A stretch of 64,000 bases of DNA, taken from contig NZ_CP063785.1 in the NCBI RefSeq assembly GCF_025860405.1, positions 5,333,390 to 5,397,389 on the forward strand, given 5' to 3'. The stretch comes from Tolypothrix sp. PCC 7712. Lineage in GTDB: Bacteria; Cyanobacteriota; Cyanobacteriia; Cyanobacteriales; Nostocaceae. Under the pieces are notes generated by a model. It was not told the origin of the DNA. It did not search any database and was given only the letters and a program-made list of their open reading frames with translations. A program made the translations under genes and the position numbers. Of the stretch, positions 25,629 to 34,409 are shown one piece after another (position 1 is the first letter of the stretch; each line of letters opens with the position of its first letter).

Positions 25629-25962
25629 TACCATTTTGAAAAAAGAATGCCACAGATGAGTAGGGAACATACACCATTGGTATCAACTTAACGTGAAACC
25701 CGCTTTGTGCAAAGGTTTTTCCCTCACCCCCAGCCCCTCTCCCTCAGGGAGAGGGGAGCAAGAGATTCAATTCCCCTTCTCCCTGAGGGAGAAGGGGTTA
25801 GGGGATGAGGGTGCGAGGTATTTGTACAACACCCGCCGTATATAGCTTTTAGCTCAAGTTTACACCAATGGGCATCCACAATCTTTTGGTATATTCAATT
25901 ATCTTACTTGTGCCGTGCCCTTACATGGAATTTATTTGTCGCAAACAGTATTTGAATTGGTA
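25629..25962. repeat. TACCA...TGGTA dispersed element, long copy with hairpin
   Basis: A 334-bp copy starting TACCATTTTGAAAAAAGAA and ending TTTGAATTGGTA, with the long inverted arms CCCCTCTCCCTCAGGGAGAG and CTTCTCCCTGAGGGAGAAGG inside. The ends match the 131-bp copy at 18719-18849. The inner part matches the repeat at 22770-23263. It lies directly after the SLH/WG gene and may act as its transcription end. Confidence 0.65.
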
Positions 25963-26647
25963 TGAGTTTTTAATTAGGGACTTCCAGAAATAAAATTTAG
26001 ATGAACAGCTATCTGATATATGTTGCGCTCAAGATGTTTGCAGCACAGGGGTTATAGGGGATCATGAGTGATATTACTCAATGATATGTTGTAAATTTTA
26101 AAAGTTAGCCCGTATATTTCTGGAAAAGCCATTGTACAATTTGTAGTCATAGGGCAAGTATCACTGGATGCTCCCGTTACCTCAAGAGGGTTAAATGATT
26201 AATCGCTTTGTGAATCTCGTTTTTATTGATTCCTTTGCCATCGCAATTAACGTGACACTTGGTACATTACTTCGCACTAAAATCTGTAACTATTCATGGG
26301 ATGGAGTTGTAGATAATGATTTGTCAACGTTAGAAAGTAGCAACAGTTCTTGTAATGACTCCTCATCGGTAAATTAATTACAAATTCACTACCCTAACAA
26401 AATGTATAAAAATCCGATTTGATTTCTGAAAAAATCTCAGCTTTGGCACTGATGCGTCACGCTATCGCTAACGCATCCTACGTGAACTTTAAATGATATT
26501 TGCGGTAGATAAATGATTCTTAAGGGTACAGCAGTGCTGTGCCCCTTTTTTTATAATCGCCTAGAATTTTTAGCTATATTTTCATCATCTTACGGGGAAA
26601 TGCGATCGCAAAGTCAGCCTTGTAAGCGAAAACGGTGCTACTCAAGT
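25963..26647. other. intergenic region left of the CRISPR array
   Basis: About 680 bases with no convincing gene. A 60-codon frame at 26195-26377 has no ribosome binding site and no recognisable product. It contains the palindrome GATGCGTCACGCTATCGCTA at 26451 and a hairpin followed by T residues at about 26520-26556 (separate entry). Confidence 0.4.
26520..26557 (+). terminator. terminator-like hairpin with T run
   Basis: AAGGGTACAGCA and TGCTGTGCCCCTT form a near-perfect stem with a one-base loop, followed by seven T residues. It has the form of a factor-independent terminator on the plus strand, or of a small palindromic repeat. It lies about 90 bases before the trailer end of the CRISPR array. 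Confidence 0.4.
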
Positions 26648-27209
26648 GTTTTTATCCCCTTGCAGTGGAATAGGTTGTGGAAACTAACCTTTTTTCTACT
26701 GCTCTGGACACGACAATCAAGGTTTCAATCCCCTTGCGGGGAAATAGGTTGTAGAAATTTGCTGCTGGAACCGTCCCCGCGGACGTGCAGACAGCAGTTG
26801 ACAAGTTTCAATCCCCTTGCGGGGGAATAGGTTGTGGAAACCCAACCCTATGTTGAGGTTTACCAGATGGTTTCGCAGGTTTCAATCCCCTTGCGGGGGA
26901 ATAGGTTGTGGAAACGCTGGGTAGATGCCTATCAAAGCCTTTTTGAAATTGCGTTTCAATCCCCTTGCGGGGGAATAGGTTGTGGAAACCCTACATAAGT
27001 AATGGTGGTATCGCTGCCAGTAAAGCGTTTCAATCCCCTTGCGGGGGAATAGGTTGTGGAAACCGATGCTGTAGCTCAAAATAAAAACGTCTTTGACTTT
27101 GTTTCAATCCCCTTGCGGGGGAATAGGTTGTGGAAACCAAATTACACAATTTTCTGACTGAAGTTTGTGGAGGTTTCAATCCCCTTGCGGGGAAATAGGT
27201 TGTGGAAAC
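26648..27209 (-). CRISPR. CRISPR array, 8 repeats of 37 bases, 7 spacers
   Basis: Repeats start at 26648, 26722, 26805, 26879, 26953, 27027, 27101 and 27173. Spacers are 37, 46, 37, 37, 37, 37 and 35 bases. On the minus strand each repeat begins GTTTCCACAACCTATTCCCC, has the hairpin CCCCGCAAGGGG and ends in ATTGAAAC, the usual Cas6-type 5' tag. This sets the minus strand as the transcribed direction. The two leftmost repeats are degenerate (several changes at 26648; altered end at 26722), as expected at the trailer end. No cas gene is present in the window, so processing and interference proteins must be encoded elsewhere. Confidence 0.97.
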
Positions 27210-27440
27210 AGCTCGGTATTGAAACCTAACCAGAGCAAGCTTCCTGGAAAGCATTTTGGCAGATCGAAAATTTTAATCATTTTCAGCCCACCTTATTGAA
27301 ACTAATTTGCAACTTTCCTGATTGCTAAAACGCTGTAATTATTCACTTGTCAAGGTTCCGGCGATTTTGGCATATCCCCCAGGGTTTTCGCCCCCACTTC
27401 GACTTGCCAAACATCAAGCTGTTAAATTCATCATCATGAT
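27210..27440 (-). promoter_or_regulatory. probable CRISPR leader
   Basis: Gene-free DNA on the intact-repeat side of the array. On the minus strand it contains GGCGAAAACCCTGGGGGATA and, further on, CCGGAACCTTGACAAGTGAA, whose TTGACA could be a -35 element. Position and array polarity support a leader; the exact promoter is a guess. Confidence 0.5.
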
Positions 27441-27485
27441 AAAACTACTTACAAATCTTGTCTAGCTTTTAGTCCCAATAAATTG

Positions 27486-27616
27486 GGGATGAGGGAGATG
27501 AGGGAGATGAGGGGGATGAGGGGGATGAGGGAGATGAGGGAGATGAGGGAGATGAGGGAGATGAGGGAGATGAGGGAGATGGGGAGATGAGGGAGATGGG
27601 GAGATGAGGGAGATGA
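27486..27616. repeat. tandem repeat GAGATGAGG (9 bases)
   Basis: About fourteen near-identical GAGATGAGG / GGGATGAGG units in a row. Low-complexity purine-rich DNA with no gene; the minus-strand frame it creates is only a PHLPHLPHL run. Confidence 0.9.
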
Positions 27617-27639
27617 AGAGACAAGGAGACAGGGAGAAA

Positions 27640-27738
27640 TTACTCATTACTCATTACTCATTACTCATTACCCATTACTCATTACTCATTACTCATTACT
27701 CATTCCCCCTTCCCCATTCCCCATTCCCCCTTCCCCTT
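27640..27738. repeat. tandem heptamer ACTCATT and related CCCCATT repeats
   Basis: About eight ACTCATT units followed by CCCCTTCCCCATT-type units, ending at the stop of the next gene. Same class as other heptamer repeats in the window. Confidence 0.85.
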
Positions 27739-28183
27739 AACGCAACCGTTCCTCTTGTATCAAAGTCCGTTGGTAAATTTGATGATTTTTAAACCAATGC
27801 CAGGTACGGGCACGATAGTTATTATCGGGGCTAATTTGAATCATTTCATATAAATTCATGTCTGGTGCTGTTTTATAAGCAAACCACAAAATTACTGTGG
27901 AATCATCTATTTCCCAAGCTTTGCCTAAAATCCGTTCCGTATCAAAAAACAGGATTTTATCTTTATATGTGCCAGGAAATTGATGTTCTTCTTGTTTGCC
28001 GGTAGACCATTTATAGCGATTAATTTGGTAGTAAGGATAGGTAGAATCTTCTGGGAACTGGCAGCTGAGGTGAGACTCATACTTATCGAGAATATTCCCC
28101 GCATTATCTACTATAGTATACGTGCCTACCCAATCTCCTTCGTGACGGACAAGCACGGGCATTCCTTCTCGGATTGTAGACAT
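27737..28183 (-). CDS. lipocalin-like hypothetical protein (DUF3598-like)
   Basis: A 148-residue beta-rich soluble protein beginning MSTIREGMPVLVRHEGDWVG, with regularly spaced aromatic and Gly residues (HEGDWVGTYTIVD, SHLSCQFPEDS, KILFFDTERILGKAWEID, TWHWFKN). The pattern suggests a calycin/lipocalin-like barrel as in DUF3598 proteins of cyanobacteria, but this is a weak family call. There is no signal peptide. It is followed by heptamer repeats and preceded, 76 bases away, by the aldehyde dehydrogenase gene on the same strand. Confidence 0.6.
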   Translation of the reverse strand: MSTIREGMPVLVRHEGDWVGTYTIVDNAGNILDKYESHLSCQFPEDSTYPYYQINRYKWSTGKQEEHQFPGTYKDKILFFDTERILGKAWEIDDSTVILWFAYKTAPDMNLYEMIQISPDNNYRARTWHWFKNHQIYQRTLIQEERLR

Positions 28184-28259
28184 ACAAAGCTCCTTGAAAT
28201 TAGCTGCTAGGAATCAATTATCAGGTCTGAATGTTAAATTATCAGATTTGAATTTTTTC

Positions 28260-29678
28260 TTAACTATTCTCAAACCACCAAGGGTCATTTGCAGAATTAG
28301 TTTTGATTAAAAAGGCTTTTTTCCTCATAAATCTTTTTAACCCTGCTGCACCCATACGTGAGCCACCTAAACCAGATAATTTGAAAGAATTTTTTTCTCC
28401 TTCGTACATGATTGAGGTAAGCCCGGCATCATTAATACTAATAGCGCCTGCATCTATGCGCTGGGCGACTTCCATTGCTAATTCTTCTGGTTGTGCAAAT
28501 ACAGCCGCGCTTAATCCATACACTGAATCATTAGCTAATTCAATTGCTTCCTCAATGTTAGAAAATGGCATTACAGGCATAATGGGGCCAAATGTTTCTT
28601 CTGTCATCACTTTCATGGAATGATTGACCTGAGTTAACACTGTAGGGCGACACCACCAGCCCCCGCCCAATTCTTCAACTTTACCACCACAGTGAATCAC
28701 AGCACCTTTTTCGATAGCATCTAAAAGATGATCGCTAATTGCTGCTGCTTGTTTTTCGGAAATAATCGGCCCGATTTCTCCACTTTCTAATGTGGGGTGA
28801 GCTAATTTTACTTTTTGGGCTTTAGCTACTAACTGGGCGACAAATTTCTCAAATATAGTTTCGGCAACATAAATGCGCTCAATTGACAGACAAGACTGTC
28901 CAGTATTAACAACTGAACCCCATAAAATTGCTGAGGTTGCTAAATCTAAATTAGCCGATCCTAAAACAATTGCCGGGTCTTTTCCTCCTAATTCTAATAA
29001 AGCCGGAATAAACTTTTTGGCAGCAAGTTCGCCAATTCTGCGCCCTGTATTGGTACTACCTGTAAAACAGATTAAATCAACATGTTCAATTAAAGCCGTT
29101 CCTGTTTCGCCAGATCCTTCCACAAAAGTGAAAACATCCCGCAATTTTGGCACAGCATTGATGGTTGATATTAATGGTGCAACAAAGCGGGGAGCATTTT
29201 TACTCGGTTTAACGACAACAGCACAACCCGCTAGCAATGCAGGAATAGCATCAATTGTAGATAGCAATAAGGGCAAATTCCAGGGACTGATTATCCCCAC
29301 TAGGGGATAGGGAACAGCTGTTTGTTGCAGGGCGATAAAGGGGATAGATGTATTTTTGGCAGTTTCCTGCAATAGTTCTGGTGCCAACCGACACCAACGG
29401 TCGATGTTAGAAATAAACGAGTCAATTTCTAATTCCGAGACAGATAATCTTCCTGTATCATTCACCAAAGCCTCAGTCAAGCGATCGCGTCCTGCTAATA
29501 TCGCTTGTTTCCATTCCTGTAAGGCTTCTACTCTCCCTTCAATACCTATCTGTTGCCAACGAACTTGCGATCGCCGCAACCGATTACACAACTGCGCCAG
29601 CAACTTCGGCGGCGGCGGTATAATCACATAGTCAAATTTTCCCGTCCGAGGATTACGAACATCTATTGATTTGGTCAT
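28260..29678 (-). CDS. aldehyde dehydrogenase family protein
   Basis: A 472-residue NAD(P)-dependent aldehyde dehydrogenase. Visible motifs are the substrate/cofactor segment PWNLPLLLSTIDAIPALLAG, FTGSTNTGRRI, the general-base Glu in LELGGKDPAIV, the catalytic Cys in NTGQSCLSIER and the EETFGPIMPVMPF block. All key residues are kept. The substrate cannot be deduced. Upstream on the same strand is a nitrilase-fold gene (313 bases away) and before that the remnant of a third gene, suggesting a former three-gene unit. Confidence 0.93.
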   Translation of the reverse strand: MTKSIDVRNPRTGKFDYVIIPPPPKLLAQLCNRLRRSQVRWQQIGIEGRVEALQEWKQAILAGRDRLTEALVNDTGRLSVSELEIDSFISNIDRWCRLAPELLQETAKNTSIPFIALQQTAVPYPLVGIISPWNLPLLLSTIDAIPALLAGCAVVVKPSKNAPRFVAPLISTINAVPKLRDVFTFVEGSGETGTALIEHVDLICFTGSTNTGRRIGELAAKKFIPALLELGGKDPAIVLGSANLDLATSAILWGSVVNTGQSCLSIERIYVAETIFEKFVAQLVAKAQKVKLAHPTLESGEIGPIISEKQAAAISDHLLDAIEKGAVIHCGGKVEELGGGWWCRPTVLTQVNHSMKVMTEETFGPIMPVMPFSNIEEAIELANDSVYGLSAAVFAQPEELAMEVAQRIDAGAISINDAGLTSIMYEGEKNSFKLSGLGGSRMGAAGLKRFMRKKAFLIKTNSANDPWWFENS

Positions 29679-29696
29679 TTGTTATTTGTTATTAGG

Positions 29697-29991
29697 TAAT
29701 GGGGCATGGGGCATTGGGCATGGGGCATTGGTAATAGGTAAGTAGCTGGTTGGAATTAAATATAAGATGGACGTAGGTTGGGTTGAGGCACGAAACCCAA
29801 CACCCGCATGGGTTACGCTATCGCTAACCCATCCTACAAATAATTATGCCTCCCTACTTAATAGGTAATTGGGTGTTTGGTGTTTCTCCCTCATCTTCCT
29901 CATCTTCCTCATCCCCCTCATCTCCCTCATCCCCAATCCCCAATCCCCATTACCCCTTATCCCCAGAGGGGGCCCCGAGTTCCCCAATCCC
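29697..29991. repeat. mixed short repeats between ALDH and nitrilase-like genes
   Basis: GGGGCATTGGGCATGGGGCA heptamers at 29700-29735, the palindromic ACGCTATCGCTAACCCAT motif near 29812-29832, and CTCATCTTCCTCATC / CCCCAATCCCC repeats at 29890-29965. No gene is supported; small plus-strand frames here are low-complexity. Confidence 0.75.
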
Positions 29992-31044
29992 TCAAATCAC
30001 CCCTAATTCAGCTAGCCGCGCGATGGTTGCTTGCTGGGTTTGCAGAAAGTGTTTGCGGTCTACTTCTGTTTCCAGCATAGTGTTTGGTGGGTAAAATTGT
30101 GACTGCAGATAACTCTGGGCGTAGAGTTCAAATCGCTGGCGGGAAAGTAAATTATTTAACCCTGGTCTGCGGCGATCGCGGCGTAATGCTGCTAGGTCTA
30201 TCTCTGCAAATGCTGCCATGCTTTCGCCTGTGGTTGTCTCTGCTAATACTATGCCGCGATGATCGATAATTTTGGAACCGCCATCAACAGAAGCAAAGGG
30301 GATGGGGCTATTAGCGGTACCTGCTGTATTAGCAGATACTACGTAAGCTTGATTTTCTACGGCACGGGTAATTTTAGCTGCGTCTTTGGGTGTGAGTGCT
30401 TTGCTATAAACTTCGGATGTGGAGTGGAGAAAAATCTCTGCACCGCGCATTGCTAAACATCGCGCTACTTCTGGATACAATATTTCTTCTGATGCTAAGG
30501 CTGCTAAATTACCGATCGCAGTTTTGGCGACTGGGAAAACGCCTTCTAATCCGTAGCAATCGAGATATTTATCCCAAACATCATGGGGAGTCGGGGCAAA
30601 CATCGAATTTAACCGCCGATAACGCAATACAATTGTCCCCGAAGGGTCAATGACAAAGCAGGTTTGAAAGTATAAACCGGGAAAATTGGGGTCTAATTCG
30701 TAGGCGTTACCACCTAAAAATATACGATGTTTTTGAGCAATTTTACTGAGAGCTTCATACTCAGCACCGTGCATTTCCAAACAGGCTTTTTCTGACCACA
30801 CTGCTAAAGATTCACCCAAAGGAAAACCTGTGAGAAAATATTCAGGTAAAACAATTAACCGACAGTCAAAACCGATAAAAGCGATACTGGCTGCAATTTG
30901 TTGTGCCAAGCGGTTAATAGTAGTTTGCATTAAAGCATGAGCTTCAGTGCGATCGCTTGCTTGATTAACTGCATGGCAAGTAACTTGCAGTGCCAAAGCT
31001 CGGTATGAGTTGATATTGTCAGTATTATCAGTGTGGGCTGTCAT
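29992..31044 (-). CDS. nitrilase-superfamily protein with altered catalytic residues
   Basis: A 350-residue carbon-nitrogen hydrolase fold protein. The Glu of the E-K-C triad is kept (Glu68 in LPEYFLTGFP). The Lys position reads Arg144 (RYRRLNS instead of YRK). The usual Cys position reads Ser185 (LAALASEEILYPEVARCLAM, against a C-[FYW]-x-x-x-FPE pattern). The rest of the fold is intact (ENQAYVVSANTAGTANS). As read, it is unlikely to be a normal nitrilase or amidase; it may be inactive, regulatory, or use unusual chemistry. The alignment was by eye. It is upstream of the aldehyde dehydrogenase gene on the same strand. Confidence 0.8.
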   Translation of the reverse strand: MTAHTDNTDNINSYRALALQVTCHAVNQASDRTEAHALMQTTINRLAQQIAASIAFIGFDCRLIVLPEYFLTGFPLGESLAVWSEKACLEMHGAEYEALSKIAQKHRIFLGGNAYELDPNFPGLYFQTCFVIDPSGTIVLRYRRLNSMFAPTPHDVWDKYLDCYGLEGVFPVAKTAIGNLAALASEEILYPEVARCLAMRGAEIFLHSTSEVYSKALTPKDAAKITRAVENQAYVVSANTAGTANSPIPFASVDGGSKIIDHRGIVLAETTTGESMAAFAEIDLAALRRDRRRPGLNNLLSRQRFELYAQSYLQSQFYPPNTMLETEVDRKHFLQTQQATIARLAELGVI

Positions 31045-31065
31045 GCTGTTTACAGGGTGGAAATT

Positions 31066-31293
31066 TTAACTACCACCTTTAAGAATACGATCACCACCCC
31101 AGAGCGATCGCACGAGTTTCTCTGTTAATTCTGCTCCTAACAGCCGCACAGCGATTTGGTTATCTGGATCTCGTTCCGCACTGCCATAAATCCCGATTAG
31201 CTAAGTCCTCGCGTGTGTTTTCTGGTACAGGTTCAGCTTCGTCAACCCAGACTAACCACCGATCCAACATTTCATGAGCGATCGCAACAAGAC
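31066..31293 (-). pseudogene. frameshifted 3' remnant of an unidentified gene
   Basis: On the minus strand two pieces in different frames form a continuous protein-like tail: HEMLDRWLVWVDEAEPVPEN with REDLANRDLW, then after a frameshift near 31185 AERDPDNQIAVRLLGAEL with TEKLVRSLWGGDRIL, ending at a stop 22 bases before the nitrilase-like gene. The 5' part is missing because a reverse transcriptase fragment begins at about 31288. I do not recognise the family. It was probably the first gene of the nitrilase-like/ALDH unit. Confidence 0.6.
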
Positions 31294-31690
31294 GGGTAAT
31301 GATTCCTAAACCTGGCAAAGCCGAAAAGCGTCCATTAGGAATCCCGAATATGAGGGATAGAGCCACACAAGGTCTAGCAAAATTAGCACTAGAACCTGAA
31401 TGGGAAGCGGTATTTGAACCAAATTCCTATGGTTTTAGACCAGGACGTTCTGCCCACGATGCGATACAAGCGATATTTTCAGGAATCAGCCAAAAATCAA
31501 AAATGGTTTTAGATGCCGATATATCACAATGCTTCGACAGGATTAACCACTCAGCAATAATGGACGAACTCATTGCCCCTTTTGGCTTAAAACTCGGTAT
31601 CTTCCGATGCCTCAAGGCTGGAGTCAACCCAGAATTCCCCGAACAAGGGACACCCCAAGGGGGAGTGGTTACCCCTCCCACAATCTTGCA
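31288..31690 (+). pseudogene. group II intron reverse transcriptase/maturase fragment
   Basis: An open stretch of about 130 codons carrying reverse transcriptase blocks in order: IPKPGKAEKRPLGIPNMRDR (RT1), EPNSYGFRPGRSAHDAIQAI (RT2), DADISQCFDRINH (RT3) and GTPQGGVV (RT4). The catalytic YxDD block, the maturase and the endonuclease parts are absent; the frame ends shortly after GTPQGG, inside the border of the serine-recombinase element. The 5' part of the gene is also missing. It is a dead fragment. Confidence 0.85.
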
Positions 31691-33314
31691 AACTTTCTAG
31701 CTCAAACTTTGGGAAATCAGGAACTTCCCCTACGCGAAAAACCACATTTACCTGTTCAGTGTCCACCTCAACTCGCTTTACTAGCAGGCGAATAATTTCT
31801 CGTTGGCTATTCCATTCTATTGATTCAAGGTTGTTGATGACTTTAGCGGAAAACTCCTCCAAGCGACCAATAATCAGCCTCAGTTCCCGATTTAGCGTAG
31901 CCTCATCGTTAAGATTTTTCACCTGGGCTTCGATAACTGCCACTCGTTCTTTAATTTTATGAATCCTGGGCTCAAATTCGTTTTTTTCAATTAGACCCTC
32001 AGCATAGCTATCAATCAACCGTGCAATACCCCGACGTAGTTTGGTAATTTGAGATTCTAAGGCTTTAATATTTTCTTGAGTAGCTGAAGTCGGTTCTTGC
32101 CCTCGGCGTTGATATTCCAGATAAAGGCGTTGGGGATTTCTGAGCAAAGAACATACTTCTTGCCAAACAGCCGCTTCCAAAGTATCAGTTCGTACCTGGG
32201 TATTGCTACAGACTCGATTCCCACCAAAGCGATAAGCATCAGTACCAATGCATCGATAATAAGCATAGTCACGAGGTTTGCTTTTGGCAGATTTATTACT
32301 GATAGCTTTGCCATAGTAAGTATAGCCACAGAGCTTGCAGGTAACTAAACCTTGCAACAAGTATCTGGCACCTCGTTGACCAATTCGAGAACGACGCTGA
32401 TTTTCTTGCAATTGCTCTTGTACAGCAGCGAACAAATTTTCATCCACAATCTTGGGGACTGGGACTGAAATCCATTCAGAGACATCAACTGAGTTGGTTG
32501 AATAGTCACGCCTTGGTTGAGCAGAAGCACCCCGAATCGGTCTTAATCGATGCCGACGGGAGCAAACTTGGGTTTTACCAAAAGCAGCAAATCCAATATA
32601 GGCTGGGTTTTTGAGCATTCCCCACACCGTAGACCTATCCCAAACTGATTTTCCTGTTTGGGTCAAGTGTCCATCTGCATTCAGTCGCCGACACACTTCC
32701 CCAATTGTGAGCCTTTCTCTGCCCACCCAGTCAAATATTTGTCGAACTATTTGAGCTTGTTCAATAACCAATTCAAAGTGAGCCTGACCGCCACCATCAA
32801 CTTTGCTGACATATTGATAACCATAGGGGGCACAAGACAAGACGTTGACTGAGCCGGATTTGGCTGCATGTCGCTTACCTCGCCGACTGCGTTCCATGAT
32901 TTTGGCTCGTTCATACTCGGCTACCATCCCCTGTACCTGTAGTAGCAAATCATCTTCTGGAGATTGTCCCAATTCTCGATTGAGGAAAATTACTTCCACG
33001 CCACAACGGTACATTTCGTCAATTAATAACACTTGGTAAGCATATTTGCGAGCTAATCGGTCGGGAGAGTGGACGTAAAGCCGATCTACTCCATTAGCAA
33101 AAGCCAAGTCCCTCAAACGTTCTAATGCCGGACGTACCAGCGTTGCTCCACTATACCCTGCATCAATAAAGGTCAGTTCTTCACACAGTTTTAACCCATC
33201 TGCTGCTACCCTCAAGCGAAGGGCAGCTAATTGACTAGCGACTGTCTGAGTTTCTGTTTGCTGCTCTGTAGAAACCCGAGCGTAGATAGCAGCCTGTATT
33301 TGGTTAGTGGTCAT
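31587..33314 (-). CDS. large serine recombinase (XisF-like type)
   Basis: A 575-residue site-specific recombinase. The N-terminal resolvase domain has the nucleophile Ser15 in AAIYARVSTEQQ and the usual VHSPDRLARKYAYQVLLIDE. A recombinase domain follows (GKSVWDRSTVWGMLKNPAYIG), then a zinc ribbon (CKLCGYTYYGK...CIGT...CSN), a coiled coil and the tail. Such proteins insert or excise elements at short att sites; XisF, which excises the fdxN element in Anabaena, is of this general class. The last 33 or so residues (LQDCGRGNHSPLGCPLFGEF and beyond) are the antisense of the reverse transcriptase fragment, so the natural protein probably ends near residue 540. Confidence 0.9.
   Translation of the reverse strand: MTTNQIQAAIYARVSTEQQTETQTVASQLAALRLRVAADGLKLCEELTFIDAGYSGATLVRPALERLRDLAFANGVDRLYVHSPDRLARKYAYQVLLIDEMYRCGVEVIFLNRELGQSPEDDLLLQVQGMVAEYERAKIMERSRRGKRHAAKSGSVNVLSCAPYGYQYVSKVDGGGQAHFELVIEQAQIVRQIFDWVGRERLTIGEVCRRLNADGHLTQTGKSVWDRSTVWGMLKNPAYIGFAAFGKTQVCSRRHRLRPIRGASAQPRRDYSTNSVDVSEWISVPVPKIVDENLFAAVQEQLQENQRRSRIGQRGARYLLQGLVTCKLCGYTYYGKAISNKSAKSKPRDYAYYRCIGTDAYRFGGNRVCSNTQVRTDTLEAAVWQEVCSLLRNPQRLYLEYQRRGQEPTSATQENIKALESQITKLRRGIARLIDSYAEGLIEKNEFEPRIHKIKERVAVIEAQVKNLNDEATLNRELRLIIGRLEEFSAKVINNLESIEWNSQREIIRLLVKRVEVDTEQVNVVFRVGEVPDFPKFELESLQDCGRGNHSPLGCPLFGEFWVDSSLEASEDTEF
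31647..31690 (+). repeat. left 44-bp inverted repeat of the element
   Basis: Starts GGGACACCCCAAGGGGGAGT and ends ACAATCTTGCA. It is the end of the left reverse transcriptase fragment and also encodes, on the other strand, part of the last 33 residues of the recombinase. Confidence 0.75.
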
Positions 33315-33369
33315 AAATTAGACCTTAAATTAAGTAAATTTTTGTGTTCTACCTTAGCGACTGATCTCG

Positions 33370-34014
33370 TTAAAGATCATCTGCTTTTACCTGGGTTGAG
33401 TAGAGTTTTGACAGTAATCGGGCAATTGACTCTCGTGCTGATTTTTTTGCTGTCAGGATAGTTTTTGCGTTTTTGAGTGCAAAAGCCAGTCCTGGAAAAA
33501 AGTCGTGAGTAGTCTGACTAATCTCGAGCAAACTTGATTCTGTGACAATATCGAAATTCGGCAATCTTGATTCTGTATCATTTTCAAATTCAGCCGATAA
33601 TTCTTGCTGTTTCTGTAACTGGGTTAAGGATTGTCCTGAACTAGACATTGATTCTGTGACAGTATCATCAACTAAAGATTTAGATTTTGTGTCAATATCA
33701 AATTGCGACTCTGACTGGTGGACAAATTCGCGATCGCTTTGCGGGCGCTCTACGCCATCGCCATTAGTACCAACTAGTTTTGATTTTGTAACTAAATCCT
33801 TTTCTCTGTTAATAAATTCTGTGTCATTATCAATCTTTTCACCCTGATCCAGACGACGAGCTATTTCTACAAGTTGAGAAGCAAATTCTTTAGGGATTCT
33901 GATTGTACAAGTATCTTTGTGATTCCAGCCTGATTTTCTACCTGCATTTTCCCGATATCCGCCTCTAGGCGAACTTGAGTTGTCAGGTCGCTTCTTTTTT
34001 TTCATCAATTTCAA
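33370..34014 (-). CDS. element accessory protein with RENAGRK-type N-terminus
   Basis: A 214-residue hydrophilic protein. The N-terminus KKKKRPDNSSSPRGGYRENA followed by GRKSGW and TIRIPKEFASQLVEIARRLD resembles small DNA-binding proteins of cyanobacterial mobile elements, possibly ribbon-helix-helix. The middle is acidic and low-complexity with recurring DTES/DTKS. It lies 55 bases upstream of the recombinase on the same strand and probably controls or assists it. Confidence 0.65.
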   Translation of the reverse strand: MKLMKKKKRPDNSSSPRGGYRENAGRKSGWNHKDTCTIRIPKEFASQLVEIARRLDQGEKIDNDTEFINREKDLVTKSKLVGTNGDGVERPQSDREFVHQSESQFDIDTKSKSLVDDTVTESMSSSGQSLTQLQKQQELSAEFENDTESRLPNFDIVTESSLLEISQTTHDFFPGLAFALKNAKTILTAKKSARESIARLLSKLYSTQVKADDL

Positions 34015-34038
34015 CTCCTTCCTGATTCTGTCACAAAA

Positions 34039-34266
34039 TCACCCACTACCAAAATCTAAGGAGTTAAAATGACCGATTTCTTCGGCTTCTTCTCTTGTTA
34101 GCTCATTTTGTAATCCGGGATTTTGACTGGATTTTCGTGTTGAAAGGCGAAGTTCAGGAATTACTTGTTCATAGGCACAAGCCATACACTCATCCGATAC
34201 CCGGCTGGCTTCAAAACTAACTTGCACCTTGAGATGCCGACTTTTTTTCGGCTTTTGACTACTCAT
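34039..34266 (-). CDS. small element-borne hypothetical protein
   Basis: A 75-residue protein (start MSSQKPKKSRHLKVQVSFEA) with a basic N-terminus and acidic C-terminus, 24 bases upstream of the RENAGRK-type gene and in line with the recombinase. An upstream GGAGGAAA forms a good ribosome binding site. No family is recognised; it is probably part of the mobile element. Confidence 0.6.
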   Translation of the reverse strand: MSSQKPKKSRHLKVQVSFEASRVSDECMACAYEQVIPELRLSTRKSSQNPGLQNELTREEAEEIGHFNSLDFGSG

Positions 34267-34409
34267 GGTTTCTTTCCTCCAATAGATGGCCCTGTAATGC
34301 CATCATCGGGGACTATATGAGTATTTATTGGTGCCCCTGCAAAACCTTTACCATAGCCTGGACGCAGTTGTTTTCGAGGAATAGTGACCGAGAACTCTAT
34401 GGTACTTTT

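Noticed and set aside
26195..26377. Small plus-strand gene before the CRISPR array
   Set aside because: No ribosome binding site, no family, and surrounding DNA looks non-coding.
26882..27254. Two minus-strand frames with repeated FPQPIPPQGD/STTYSPARGLK
   Set aside because: They run through CRISPR repeats and spacers; the repeated peptides are translated repeats.
27462..27647. PHLPHLPHL-rich protein
   Set aside because: Low-complexity translation of the 9-base GAGATGAGG tandem repeat.
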